NCBI GenBank assembly: GCA_002342545.1
Contig: DDQE01000034.1
Span: forward strand, 789 to 28,687
Source of the DNA: Caryophanales bacterium UBA2450
Lineage (GTDB): Bacteria; Bacillota_I; Bacilli_A; RFN20; CAG-826
Direction: 5' to 3'
DNA: 27,899 bases
Both the position numbers and the translations under genes were made by a program. The stretch's first letter is position 1; every line of letters starts with the position of its first letter. The notes under the pieces were generated by a model. That model saw nothing but the letters and a program-made list of their open reading frames with translations. It was not told where the DNA came from and did not search any database. This document shows, piece by piece, positions 16,746-23,974 of this stretch.

Positions 16746-17456
16746 TTACCATTCAATATCTTTAGCGTCTATTGGATGCTCATTAACTTTTTCTTTTTGG
16801 ATTTTACCGTTTTTTAAAGTAATGACACGGTTGGCCATAGAGGCAATTGGAGTAGTGTGAGTCACTATTACCATAGTTTGGCCTTCTTTTCTAACAATAT
16901 CTTGAAGTAATTGTAGAATTAGTCGGCCGGTTTTATCATCAAGCGCACCAGTAGGTTCATCACAAAGGATAATGTCAGCTTTTTTTACTAAAGCACGAGC
17001 AATAGACACTCGCTGTTGTTCTCCTCCAGAAAGTTGAGATGGGTAGTGGTGCATTCTATCTTCACCTAAACCCACTAGCTCTAAAGTTTTTTCTGCTAAA
17101 TGATCTTTATCTTTGCCTTTAATTGACAAACGGACATTTTCTAAAGCTGTTAAATCAGGCAATAAATTATAGAATTGGAAAATAAATCCAATTTTTTCTT
17201 TACGGAAAGAAGTTAATTCTCGGTCTTTATATTTAGTAATATCAGTATCACCTAACATTACTTGACCTGAAGTAGGAGAGTCCATTCCTCCGATAATATT
17301 TAATAAAGTTGATTTTCCGCATCCAGAATTACCAAGAAGGACAAGCATTTCACCTTTATAGACATCAAAAGTCACTCCATCAAGTGCTTTTACTTGAGAG
17401 TCTCCGCTTCCATAATATTTCTTTAAATCTTTAATTTGTAAAATTGCTTCCTTCAT
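16746..17456 (-). CDS. ABC transporter ATP-binding protein (MacB/LolD-like)
   Basis: A 236-residue single ATPase domain: Walker A GNSGCGKST (42-50), Q-loop FQFYNLLPDLTALENV, signature LSGGEQQRV (142-150), Walker B ILCDEPTGALD, and H-loop His200. The FYNLLPDLTALENV and EPTGALD sequences are characteristic of the MacB/LolD/FtsE-like group that works with FtsX-type permeases. The start is supported by TGAGGA upstream and a TATAAT -10 box at 17483-17488 on the minus strand. The permease gene follows within 4 nt, so together they make one exporter or lipoprotein-release complex. The substrate is unknown. Confidence 0.93.
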   Translation of the reverse strand: MKEAILQIKDLKKYYGSGDSQVKALDGVTFDVYKGEMLVLLGNSGCGKSTLLNIIGGMDSPTSGQVMLGDTDITKYKDRELTSFRKEKIGFIFQFYNLLPDLTALENVRLSIKGKDKDHLAEKTLELVGLGEDRMHHYPSQLSGGEQQRVSIARALVKKADIILCDEPTGALDDKTGRLILQLLQDIVRKEGQTMVIVTHTTPIASMANRVITLKNGKIQKEKVNEHPIDAKDIEW

Positions 17457-17560
17457 AAGATGTCCTCAACTTTAATATATGTATTATACAACAATAACTA
17501 TTTTTAAATATAAAAATATTTCCCATGTAATTATTTAGATATTGTCGAATAATATTTTAA

Positions 17561-17995
17561 CTATAAAGTCGCTAATAAAATACTTACAGCTTCTAAAAAT
17601 TCTTTTTCTAAATTTGAAAATCTAGAGTAGATAGGTGAGTCAACATCAATGACTCCTATTAGTTGATTATCTTTTAAAATTGGAACCACAATTTCGCTTT
17701 TAGATTTGCTAGAACAAGCAATATGTCCTTTAAATGTATTAACATCATCCACAATGATGGTTTCTTTTTTACTAGCAGCCGCTCCACACACCCCTTTGTC
17801 TAGCGGGATAATAGTGCACGCCACTTCACCTTGAAATGGTCCTAAGATTAGTCTATCTTTATCTAGAAGATAAAATCCTGCCCAATTTATATCTTCCATC
17901 GTAAATAAAATAGAAGCGACATTAGCGAGATTACTAACGAGCGGAATATCTTTATCAATAATGGATTCGATTTGTTTTAATAATAACTCGTACAT
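17561..17995 (-). CDS. Free methionine-(R)-sulfoxide reductase (GAF domain)
   Basis: A 144-residue GAF-domain enzyme. The three Cys positions of the fRMsr family are all present: Cys60 (GEVACTII), Cys70 (KGVCGAAA) and Cys94 (GHIACSSKSKSEIVVP), followed by IGVIDVDSP. It reduces free methionine-(R)-sulfoxide using the thioredoxin system. I take the ATG at 17995. The frame stays open upstream to 18070, but that extension is Cys- and Asn-rich and passes through a 15-bp palindrome and the presumed promoter. CATAAT (minus strand, 18003-18008) ends 7 nt before the ATG and no Shine-Dalgarno is present, so the mRNA is likely leaderless. Confidence 0.9.
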   Translation of the reverse strand: MYELLLKQIESIIDKDIPLVSNLANVASILFTMEDINWAGFYLLDKDRLILGPFQGEVACTIIPLDKGVCGAAASKKETIIVDDVNTFKGHIACSSKSKSEIVVPILKDNQLIGVIDVDSPIYSRFSNLEKEFLEAVSILLATL

Positions 17996-18072
17996 AATAC
18001 ATATTATGCGACAACTTGTAACATAATTGCTAAACAAATTGGTTCGGAATTGCGCAGCAACTTGCTGCATGT

Positions 18073-19122
18073 TTACTTGAGCTTTAGCTCATTTTCTATT
18101 TCTTCTACAGTTGGAAGACTGCTTTTGAAGTTTTCTGGAATGAGTTTAGATAATTCAAAAGATGACACCCCAAGTGGTTGAGAGGAAGAATCTAGAGAAT
18201 ACCTTGCTAAAACATTATCCTTATCTTTGCATACAAGAATTCCAATAGTTTTTTCATCTCTTTCAGTTTTTAAGATATGATCGACAGCGACTACATATGT
18301 TCCTAATTGACCAACAAATTCTGGCTTAAAAGTAGTGGTTTTAACTTCTAATACAACGTAGGCATGTGCTTGAGTGTTATAAAATAGCATATCTAAAAAT
18401 TGCTCTGTTTGGCCAACTTGAAGTCGATATTCTCTTCCGATAAACGCAAAACCTGTCCCAAGTTCTAACAAGAATTTTTGAATGTTGTTAATCAGCGCAT
18501 CTTTTAATTCTTTCTCTGTATATCTATCATCCATAGCTAAAAAATTGAAATTATAAGGATCTTTGATTATCTCATTTGCTAAATCGCTGTTTTCTTCCGG
18601 AAGAGTTGTTTTGATATTAGTCAATTTATCTTGACTCCTTTCGTATAAGTTTGTGTCTAAAAAGCAAGATAAAACAGATCTAGACCAATTATTCTCTATT
18701 GTTTTTCGGATGTAAAACGCAGCCTTATTTGTGCTTTTGTTGACCTTAGATACAATTAATGTTATATGCCCCCAAGGAATGAAGAATAATTGGTCAACAA
18801 GTTGTTGACTGATTTCGTTTTCTGGGAACAATTCATAGAATTGCTTCATATAAATTATGTTTGTTCTAGAAAATCCTGTCGCATCTGGGAATGCATTTCT
18901 TAAGTCTTTAGACAAGGATTCATAAAACTTGCTCCCCCATCTAGATTCACTTTTCATTTTTACTATGTCTCTTCCTAATGACCAATAAAAATGAATGAGT
19001 TCGCTATTGACTTTTATAGCGGCTTTGATCTGAGATTGCTTATATCTCTTTTTTAAATCAACTATCCAGTTTTGATATTCTTCATCATAGATGGATAGAA
19101 CTTTTTCACTAACATCTTTCAT
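18073..19122 (-). CDS. DUF1016/YhcG-type protein with PDDEXK nuclease fold
   Basis: A 349-residue protein. Residues about 15-170 match the DUF1016 N-terminal domain (KVNSELIHFYWSLGRDIV, FSRTNIIYMKQFYELFP, QLFFIPWGHITLI). The C-terminal part matches the YhcG PDDEXK domain: FIGREYRLQVG, Asp244 in FLDMLFYN, Glu259-Val-Lys261 in VVLEVKT, then VGQLGTYV and IGILVCKDKDN. The D...ExK triad is intact, so a nuclease fold with active metal-binding residues is likely. The family is often found in mobile or restriction-type islands, and its function is not settled. AGGAGG (19132-19137) gives the start. Directly upstream, and apparently co-transcribed, is a long structured RNA. Confidence 0.93.
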   Translation of the reverse strand: MKDVSEKVLSIYDEEYQNWIVDLKKRYKQSQIKAAIKVNSELIHFYWSLGRDIVKMKSESRWGSKFYESLSKDLRNAFPDATGFSRTNIIYMKQFYELFPENEISQQLVDQLFFIPWGHITLIVSKVNKSTNKAAFYIRKTIENNWSRSVLSCFLDTNLYERSQDKLTNIKTTLPEENSDLANEIIKDPYNFNFLAMDDRYTEKELKDALINNIQKFLLELGTGFAFIGREYRLQVGQTEQFLDMLFYNTQAHAYVVLEVKTTTFKPEFVGQLGTYVVAVDHILKTERDEKTIGILVCKDKDNVLARYSLDSSSQPLGVSSFELSKLIPENFKSSLPTVEEIENELKLK

Positions 19123-19140
19123 TATTTTTTACCTCCTATA

Positions 19141-19532
19141 GTTAGCGATGGTGTTTTTAGAAGATAAATAAAAGCCATCCGTTTCTCATGATAAAAACAC
19201 CATTAATGTAATCAACAACTAATATCCCTATTAGTCTCAACTACTGGTGTTACATCACTGATTCAGTTGGATGGCCACATGCTCAGATAAATAATCTGTG
19301 TGGAGCGTGATGATCTTCTTGCTTATAGGACCGTGTCAATAACCTGTCGCCATTTATCCTATAAACTCATATCACTACTGGGCGATACTTTCCACATTAC
19401 TAGTACCTAACACACATACTAGTAATTCAATATATGGGTGTCCTCTATCCGTTTTAAGCCAAGTTTATACCTACTCTAGCAGTATTTCGTGCTTCGGTCT
19501 TGTGGCGCGTTTCAAGTCTGCATATAACGAAC
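19141..19532 (-). ncRNA. Unrecognised large structured RNA upstream of the DUF1016 gene
   Basis: No protein gene is visible, but the minus strand folds extensively. Stems (plus coordinates): 19396-19405/19417-19426 (10 bp, perfect); 19323-19330/19357-19364 (8 bp, perfect); 19284-19288/19294-19298 continued by 19275-19279/19299-19303; 19218-19224/19229-19235 (7 bp, four-base loop) inside 19206-19211/19250-19255; 19148-19159/19192-19203 (12 bp, perfect); 19458-19463/19499-19506 (6 bp, one bulge). TCGCC at 19347-19351, inside the second stem's loop, pairs with GGCGA at 19381-19385, making a pseudoknot. GCCATCC at 19174-19180, in the loop of the 12-bp hairpin, is perfectly complementary to GGATGGC at 19269-19275. 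By hand count 19261-19500 is 40% GC, well above neighbouring coding sequence. I do not recognise it as tmRNA, RNase P, 6S, a T-box or a group II intron. Ends are approximate. Confidence 0.75.
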
Positions 19533-19538
19533 ATAATT

Positions 19539-19567
19539 ATTTTAAAATAATTTGTTGAGTTAAGCAA
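19539..19567 (-). promoter_or_regulatory. Promoter of the structured RNA
   Basis: On the minus strand: TTGCTT (19567-19562), 17-bp spacer, TAAAAT (19544-19539). Predicted transcription start is near 19532, just before the structured region. The -35 box abuts the terminator of the preceding membrane-protein operon, so this is a separate transcription unit. Confidence 0.6.
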
Positions 19568-19595
19568 AATAAAACCGCTTATAATTTAAGCGGTT
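19567..19595 (-). terminator. Terminator of the small membrane-protein operon
   Basis: Perfect 8-bp stem AACCGCTT / AAGCGGTT (19573-19580 and 19588-19595) with a 7-nt loop. On the minus strand it is followed by TTATTTT. It lies 21 nt beyond the 94-residue gene's stop. Confidence 0.88.
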
Positions 19596-19616
19596 AATAT
19601 GTTTTTGTATTATTTG

Positions 19617-19901
19617 TTATTCTTTAACTTCTTTTTTCAAATTATTTAGGACGAAGCTAATAATTAACCAGAGGAACAATCCTGCTCCTACTGTAGCTAA
19701 GGATATCCAGCCATCTTTAGCCTCGAAGCTTAAGAATCCTTCTCCTTTAATAGAACTAGCAATGCAGTCGATTAACCACATTAAGGCACTAGCACCATAG
19801 ATAATAGTAAGAACATCTAAGTGTAATGCTTTTCTGTCTCTAAAGAAGAACCACAATACTGCAGCGATTAATGTTAAACCTAAAGCAGTTAAAAAATACA
19901 T
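19617..19901 (-). CDS. Small membrane protein, unknown, second of a pair
   Basis: A 94-residue protein with three predicted membrane helices (about residues 2-20, 29-49 and 69-87), separated by a short charged loop (FRDRKALH) and a Gly/Glu/Lys loop, and a charged tail (KKEVKE). I recognise no family. The start codon shares one base with the stop of the 138-residue gene upstream (TAATG), so the two are translationally coupled and probably form a complex. A terminator follows. Confidence 0.78.
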   Translation of the reverse strand: MYFLTALGLTLIAAVLWFFFRDRKALHLDVLTIIYGASALMWLIDCIASSIKGEGFLSFEAKDGWISLATVGAGLFLWLIISFVLNNLKKEVKE

Positions 19902-20317
19902 TATTTCGCTCCTTCTTTTTTGGCTTCAGGAAGAGCCTTTCTTCTTTTAAATTTGATATAGTCGCTAACAAGAACTCCAATACCCCAAACTGCAACTAAA
20001 ATGCCAAGCATAGCTACACCTATGGTGCCCATTTCTTTAAGCATTTCAATTTCTCCACCTTCACTAATAGCGGTAAAGAATGGTGGGAAAGGAACAATTT
20101 CCCCGTGAATGATATGTTCAATTGCTAAAATAAAACTTCCAGCAAATAACATTAATTCTAAATAGGCTAATTTTTTGCTCCATTTAGTGTCGCTTCCAAA
20201 TTTTTCAATTTTAGGTGCGATTCCTGCATTAGCTTTTTTCTTTTCTGAATGTTTAACAGCGTGACGAGCAATAGCAACACCAACTCCAGCGGCTGCACTT
20301 ACAACAAAACATGCCAT
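19901..20317 (-). CDS. Small membrane protein, unknown, first of a pair
   Basis: A 138-residue protein. A short hydrophobic N-terminus (MACFVVSAAAGVGVAIARHAVKH) precedes a Lys-rich segment. Two further membrane helices follow (LAYLELMLFAGSFILAIEHIIHGE and a helix near residues 95-118), then a strongly basic C-terminus. The segment with a Glu-His pair before HGEIVPFPPF, then a Met-rich stretch, looks conserved by composition. I have an impression of similar proteins in gut Firmicutes but cannot name a family. AAGGAG lies 9 nt before the ATG. It has its own promoter with a palindrome over the predicted start site and is coupled to the 94-residue partner. Confidence 0.78.
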   Translation of the reverse strand: MACFVVSAAAGVGVAIARHAVKHSEKKKANAGIAPKIEKFGSDTKWSKKLAYLELMLFAGSFILAIEHIIHGEIVPFPPFFTAISEGGEIEMLKEMGTIGVAMLGILVAVWGIGVLVSDYIKFKRRKALPEAKKEGAK

Positions 20318-20335
20318 AATTAATAATCTCCTTGT

Positions 20336-20348
20336 TAACTAATAGTTA
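20336..20348 (-). promoter_or_regulatory. Palindrome over the start site of the membrane-protein pair
   Basis: TAACTA-A-TAGTTA, a 13-bp palindrome with perfect 6-bp arms, overlapping the last base of the -10 box and ending before the Shine-Dalgarno. This is the usual position of a repressor operator. The arms differ from the GTTAGT/ACTAAC iron boxes. The regulator is unknown. Confidence 0.5.
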
Positions 20349-20376
20349 TTCTATATAATTTACCTATCTAATTCAA
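20348..20376 (-). promoter_or_regulatory. Promoter of the membrane-protein pair
   Basis: On the minus strand: TTGAAT (20376-20371), 17-bp spacer, TAGAAT (20353-20348). Consensus-like spacing; it begins 6 bp after the sirtuin stop codon. Confidence 0.75.
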
Positions 20377-20381
20377 AACTT

Positions 20382-21110
20382 TTATAGATAAAGTTGCGAG
20401 AATACTTCTCCAACAGGTTTATTGATTTCTAATACATTACCAAAATGGATATCTAATTTGTCTTTGTTGATAACCACAATATTGGTGCCGCCATAATATC
20501 TAATTAATCCACTAGCAGGATAAACACTTAAAGAAGTACCAGCAACAATTAATAAATCAGCGTGCTCTAAAGCGTTTACACTAGCTTCTAAAACAAATTG
20601 ATCTAGCGGTTCTTCATATAAAACGACTTCAGGTTTAATTATTCCTCCACACTTAGGGCATTTAGGAACTCCTATAGAGTTCTCTACAATTGATAAATCA
20701 AATTTCTCTCCACAATCCATACAAATATTGCGGTGGATGGAGCCGTGCAATTCTAAAACGTTTTTTGAGCCCGCTAATTGATGTAGACCATCAATATTTT
20801 GAGTTATAACAACTAGATTCTTTTTCTTTTCTAGATTTGCTAAAAATTTATGAGCAGCATTAGGTTTAGCAGATTTATTAATCATAAATTCTTTATAGAA
20901 TTGATAAAAAGTATCTGTATGATTCATAAAATATGTGTGTGAGAGCATCTCTTCATATGGTCGACCATATTTAGAGTGTAGTTGATATAACCCGTCTTTA
21001 CTTCTAAAATCTTTAATCCCACTTTCAGTGGATACACCTGCTCCACCAAAAAAGACAATATTTTTAGAAGTATCTATTAAATGCTGTAGCCTAGAAATTT
21101 CTATATCCAT
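20382..21110 (-). CDS. cobB: NAD-dependent protein deacetylase (sirtuin, CobB/Sir2 type)
   Basis: A 242-residue sirtuin from the ATG at 21110. Upstream in-frame codons up to 21248 encode an Ile-rich stretch that runs into the divergent gene and are not used. NAD-binding motif GAGVSTESGIKDFR (24-37), TQNID (103-107), catalytic His122 (ELHGS), zinc ligands Cys130, Cys133, Cys151 and Cys154 (CMDCGEKF...CPKCGG), and GTSLSVYPASGL (191-202). All sites are intact. It removes acyl groups from lysines using NAD. TATAAT (minus, 21128-21123) lies 12 nt before the ATG with no Shine-Dalgarno. Divergent from a PlsC-type acyltransferase. Confidence 0.95.
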   Translation of the reverse strand: MDIEISRLQHLIDTSKNIVFFGGAGVSTESGIKDFRSKDGLYQLHSKYGRPYEEMLSHTYFMNHTDTFYQFYKEFMINKSAKPNAAHKFLANLEKKKNLVVITQNIDGLHQLAGSKNVLELHGSIHRNICMDCGEKFDLSIVENSIGVPKCPKCGGIIKPEVVLYEEPLDQFVLEASVNALEHADLLIVAGTSLSVYPASGLIRYYGGTNIVVINKDKLDIHFGNVLEINKPVGEVFSQLYL

Positions 21111-21122
21111 ATCTATAATAAT

Positions 21123-21152
21123 ATTATACCCACAAAGATTATTATGTATAAT
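21123..21152. promoter_or_regulatory. Face-to-face divergent -10 boxes
   Basis: The sirtuin -10 box (TATAAT on the minus strand, 21123-21128) and the acyltransferase -10 box (TATAAT on the plus strand, 21147-21152) are only 18 bp apart. The -35 region of each promoter coincides with the -10 region of the other. No good -35 hexamer is visible for either. Confidence 0.6.
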
Positions 21153-21161
21153 AATTGTTAT

Positions 21162-22019
21162 ATGTATTTTGATCCTCAAACCACTAAATATCCATATCCA
21201 GAATTTACTGATGAACATTATATTAATGTAATTGAAAAAACCCATCATATAGTTGATGAAAATTATCCATATATTGATAATAGTAAATCTTTTAGATTTA
21301 AAAGGTTTTGGGTTCGCTTTTTATTAAACGTTATTGTTTTTCCAGTTGCTAAAATCTGGTACGGGTTAAAAGTAAAAGGGAAAAAGAATCTTAAAAACCA
21401 TAAAGATATTATAAAAAATGGAGTGATTAGTGTTTCTAATCATATTGCCTTTTGGGACTATATATTTTTAATGCGAACAATTAACCACATTCGACCAAAT
21501 GTTTTAGTGTGGGCTCCAAACATTAACGGCCCTTCTGGTGGGGTGATGAAATTAGTAGGTGGGATACCAATACCAGAAAATAATTTAAAAGCGACGATGA
21601 AATATTATTCTGCGATTGATAAATTAGTTAATGTAGATCACGGATGGTTACATATTTATCCTGAAGGGAGTATGTGGGAATATTACGCACCAATTAGACC
21701 ATTTAAAAGAGGAAGTAGTTTCTTTGCTATTCAATTTAATAAACCAATTATCCCTATTGCTTATTCATATAGAAAGCCATCATGGTTTAGAAAAAAGATT
21801 TTAAAACAAATCGCTACAATTACTATCAATGTTGGAGATCCTATTTTCCCTAATAATAACATCATTGATAAAAACGAAAGGGAATTAGATTTAACTAGTA
21901 GAGTTCATAAAAAAGTCTGTGAATTAGCGGGAATAGAAAATAATATTTATCCAAGTATTTTTGATCACTCCAAAAGAGTGGACTATTATCCACTGAAGAA
22001 TAAAGGAACTTGTAAATAA
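21162..22019 (+). CDS. PlsC-type 1-acyl-glycerophosphate acyltransferase family protein
   Basis: A 285-residue protein. The LPLAT signature NHIAFWD gives His94-x4-Asp99, and the second block YPEGSMWEYY gives Glu168-Gly169. A conserved KVKGKKNL segment precedes the first block, and IPIAYSYRKPSWF follows. One hydrophobic segment near residues 45-65 probably anchors it to the membrane. It would acylate a lysophospholipid or related lipid. I choose the ATG at 21162 because the in-frame ATG at 21144 overlaps the -10 box. The -10 box then ends 9 nt before the start, implying a leaderless mRNA. It is paralogous to the gene at 26324-27142. Confidence 0.85.
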   Translation: MYFDPQTTKYPYPEFTDEHYINVIEKTHHIVDENYPYIDNSKSFRFKRFWVRFLLNVIVFPVAKIWYGLKVKGKKNLKNHKDIIKNGVISVSNHIAFWDYIFLMRTINHIRPNVLVWAPNINGPSGGVMKLVGGIPIPENNLKATMKYYSAIDKLVNVDHGWLHIYPEGSMWEYYAPIRPFKRGSSFFAIQFNKPIIPIAYSYRKPSWFRKKILKQIATITINVGDPIFPNNNIIDKNERELDLTSRVHKKVCELAGIENNIYPSIFDHSKRVDYYPLKNKGTCK

Positions 22020-22037
22020 TTAAATTATTTATATAAT
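22010..22037 (+). promoter_or_regulatory. Promoter of the PfoR-like gene
   Basis: TTGTAA (22010-22015), 16-bp spacer, TATAAT (22032-22037). The -10 box ends 11 nt before the ATG, leaving a leader of only about five nucleotides and no Shine-Dalgarno. Confidence 0.65.
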
Positions 22038-22048
22038 AATTAACTTAT

Positions 22049-23209
22049 ATGGAAGAAAAGAAAGAAAAACCTGTACTTAGTTTCTTGATGAAAACCCTTA
22101 ATGGGATGGCCTATGGATTATTTGCTACTTTAATCGTAGGAACAATATTTGCGACGATTGGTAAGTTATTTGGCTATGGAGAACAAACAAGTAAGTTCTG
22201 CGCTTTTATGTTCCATATGTTTAATGGACACACCACAGAAAGTGGTAACTGGCTTGGTATTGCTACTATCTTACAATATATGACCGGGGCTGGAATTGGG
22301 GTTGGTATTGCTTTAGCCTTAAAATTTGACGCTTTAAAAACTATTGTATTAGCGGCAGTAGGAGAGATAGCGGCCTGTACTTCTTTAGGAACTTCGTTTA
22401 TCACAAGTCCAGGAAGTATTGATCACTTAGCCTTTAAATTCCAAGTTGGTGACCCTTTAACAATTTATTTAGTTTGTATTGGTGTTGCTTTAGCAATGAA
22501 ATATGTCATTAGAAAGAAAACGCCTGTTGATATTATTATTATTCCGCTTTTTGGAGTAGCCGCTGGAACTTTATTATCTTTAGGAATTAGATATCCTGCT
22601 ATTAGTGTGACTTATGCTGTACAGTGGTTAGTTGGTACAAGTACCAAAGCTGTTCCATTTGTTGCTGGAATGGTGGTGGCTATACTTATGGGTATGGCTC
22701 TTACCGCTCCTATTAGTAGCGCAGCAATTGCGGCAATGATCTTTGTTATTAAACCAGATACTGATCCAAATATTATCCCCGGTTTATTAATCGCTAGTGG
22801 GGCAGCGGTAGTTGGCTGTTCTACACAAATGATTGGCTTTGCTGTTCAATCTAGAAAAGATAATAATGTTGGCACTGTTATTTCAATTGGTATTGGTACC
22901 TCAATGCTTCAATTTAAGAATATTCTTAAAAAACCTGTTATTTGGTTACCTACTATTATTGCTAGCGCTATATTAGGTCCAATCTCAACTTGTTGGTTAC
23001 GATTAGAATGCATGGGCGCTAGTGCTGGTATGGGTACAGCAGGACTTGTTGGTCAAATCGGACTTATCGACTCCATGGGTGTGGATAATTGGCAAGTTTG
23101 GGTAGGAATATTTGGTTTAACCATTATTCTTCCAGGAGTTTTAGTCTACTTTATTGACTTATTATTTAGAAAATTAGGCTGGATAAAAGAAGGCGATTTA
23201 ACTGTTTAA
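22049..23209 (+). CDS. PTS EIIC-like membrane protein (PfoR type)
   Basis: A 386-residue, ten-helix membrane protein resembling the PTS_EIIC_2 family, which includes the so-called perfringolysin O regulator PfoR. Features seen are Gly-rich helices (GAGIGVGIALALKF, GIGTSMLQFKN), a central KKTPVDIIIIPLFGVAAG helix, the ALTAPISSAAIAAMIF block, and a conserved MGASAGMGTAGLVGQIG segment near the C-terminus. No EIIA or EIIB domain is fused or adjacent, so classical PTS transport is doubtful. The natural substrate and the regulatory role suggested by the name are unproven. The stop is 1 nt before the next ATG, so it is coupled to tcdA. Confidence 0.8.
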   Translation: MEEKKEKPVLSFLMKTLNGMAYGLFATLIVGTIFATIGKLFGYGEQTSKFCAFMFHMFNGHTTESGNWLGIATILQYMTGAGIGVGIALALKFDALKTIVLAAVGEIAACTSLGTSFITSPGSIDHLAFKFQVGDPLTIYLVCIGVALAMKYVIRKKTPVDIIIIPLFGVAAGTLLSLGIRYPAISVTYAVQWLVGTSTKAVPFVAGMVVAILMGMALTAPISSAAIAAMIFVIKPDTDPNIIPGLLIASGAAVVGCSTQMIGFAVQSRKDNNVGTVISIGIGTSMLQFKNILKKPVIWLPTIIASAILGPISTCWLRLECMGASAGMGTAGLVGQIGLIDSMGVDNWQVWVGIFGLTIILPGVLVYFIDLLFRKLGWIKEGDLTV

Positions 23210-23210
23210 T

Positions 23211-23915
23211 ATGGATAAAAAGTTTTCTCGATTAGAGGCTCTAATTGGAAAAGAGAATTTAGATAAACTTAAAAGCAAGAAAGTTATTGTTTTTGGTGTA
23301 GGTGGAGTTGGTGGATTTGTTATAGAATCACTTGTTAGAAGTGGGTTAGAAGATATCACTATTGTTGATAACGATGTAGTGGAAGAATCTAATATTAATC
23401 GACAAATAATCGCTACTAGTGATTCACTTGGGAAAAGCAAAGTAGAAATCATGAAGGAGCGAGCGATTTCAATAAATCCCAACGCTCAAATTACCGCGAT
23501 TCAAAAATTCTATTTGCCAGAAAACGAAATGGAATTTGATTTATCTAAATACGATTATGTGATTGACTGTGTTGATACAGTATCTGCAAAATTATCGATT
23601 ATCTGTAGGTCAAAAGAAGCTAATGTTCCTGTTATATCTGCTTTAGGAGCAGGAAATAAATTAGATCCCACAAAATTAAAAGTTAGTGATATTTCTAAAA
23701 CAGAATATGACCCACTTGCTAAGGTAATAAGAAGAGAATTAAGAAAACGTAATATCAAAGATGTAAAAGTTGTTTATTCTTCTGAAAGCCCTATTAATAT
23801 TGTGGTTGATGAAAATGAATATGGAAGGCATTCTCCTGCTAGCGCAATCTTTGTTCCGGCAAGTATGGGAATACTTATTGCAAAAACTGTTATTGATGAT
23901 TTGATTAATTTTTAG
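23211..23915 (+). CDS. tcdA: tRNA threonylcarbamoyladenosine dehydratase (ThiF/E1-like)
   Basis: A 234-residue E1-like enzyme. The nucleotide-binding motif GVGGVGG starts at residue 29, IVDNDVV (51-57) supplies acidic ligands, NRQ lies at 63-65, and the conserved YVIDCVDTVSAK block includes Asp119 and Asp122. The length and the SALGAGNKLDPTKLKVSDISKTEYDPLAK segment match TcdA/CsdL, which cyclises t6A37 of tRNAs to ct6A using ATP. It follows the PfoR-like gene by 1 nt and precedes two tRNA genes. The cysteine desulfurase partner (CsdA/CsdE) is not in the window. Confidence 0.92.
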   Translation: MDKKFSRLEALIGKENLDKLKSKKVIVFGVGGVGGFVIESLVRSGLEDITIVDNDVVEESNINRQIIATSDSLGKSKVEIMKERAISINPNAQITAIQKFYLPENEMEFDLSKYDYVIDCVDTVSAKLSIICRSKEANVPVISALGAGNKLDPTKLKVSDISKTEYDPLAKVIRRELRKRNIKDVKVVYSSESPINIVVDENEYGRHSPASAIFVPASMGILIAKTVIDDLINF

Positions 23916-23934
23916 AAAATTTATTAGAAATAAC

Positions 23935-23963
23935 TTGATTTATACATTCTCTTTTAAGATAAT
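23935..23963 (+). promoter_or_regulatory. Promoter of the tRNA-Asp/tRNA-Phe unit
   Basis: TTGATT (23935-23940), 17-bp spacer, GATAAT (23958-23963). The tRNA begins 12 nt after the -10 box. Confidence 0.7.
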
Positions 23964-23974
23964 ATATTAGCGTT

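Noticed and set aside
18055..18069. GCAGCAA-C-TTGCTGC palindrome after the DUF1016 gene as a terminator
   Set aside because: As RNA only about five GC-rich pairs form with a short loop and no T-run follows on either strand. It may be a binding site, but there is one copy and no further support.
17996..18070. Longer N-terminus for the methionine sulfoxide reductase
   Set aside because: It would read through a palindrome and the likely -10 box, and the extra residues do not resemble the family. The ATG at 17995 fits the GAF domain start.
19141..19560. Structured region as tmRNA, RNase P RNA, 6S RNA, T-box leader or group II intron
   Set aside because: I see no tRNA-like ends, no GAGGAAAGTCC-type core, no single long bulged hairpin, no T-box sequence and no domain V hairpin. 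A group I-like or degenerate element cannot be fully excluded by eye.
20336..20348. Palindrome before the membrane-protein pair as a fourth iron box
   Set aside because: Its arms are TAACTA/TAGTTA with a 1-bp spacer, not GTTAGT/ACTAAC with a 4-bp spacer.
21111..21248. N-terminal extension of the sirtuin
   Set aside because: The extension is Ile-rich, crosses the divergent promoter and the acyltransferase gene, and precedes the normal family start at the ATG at 21110.
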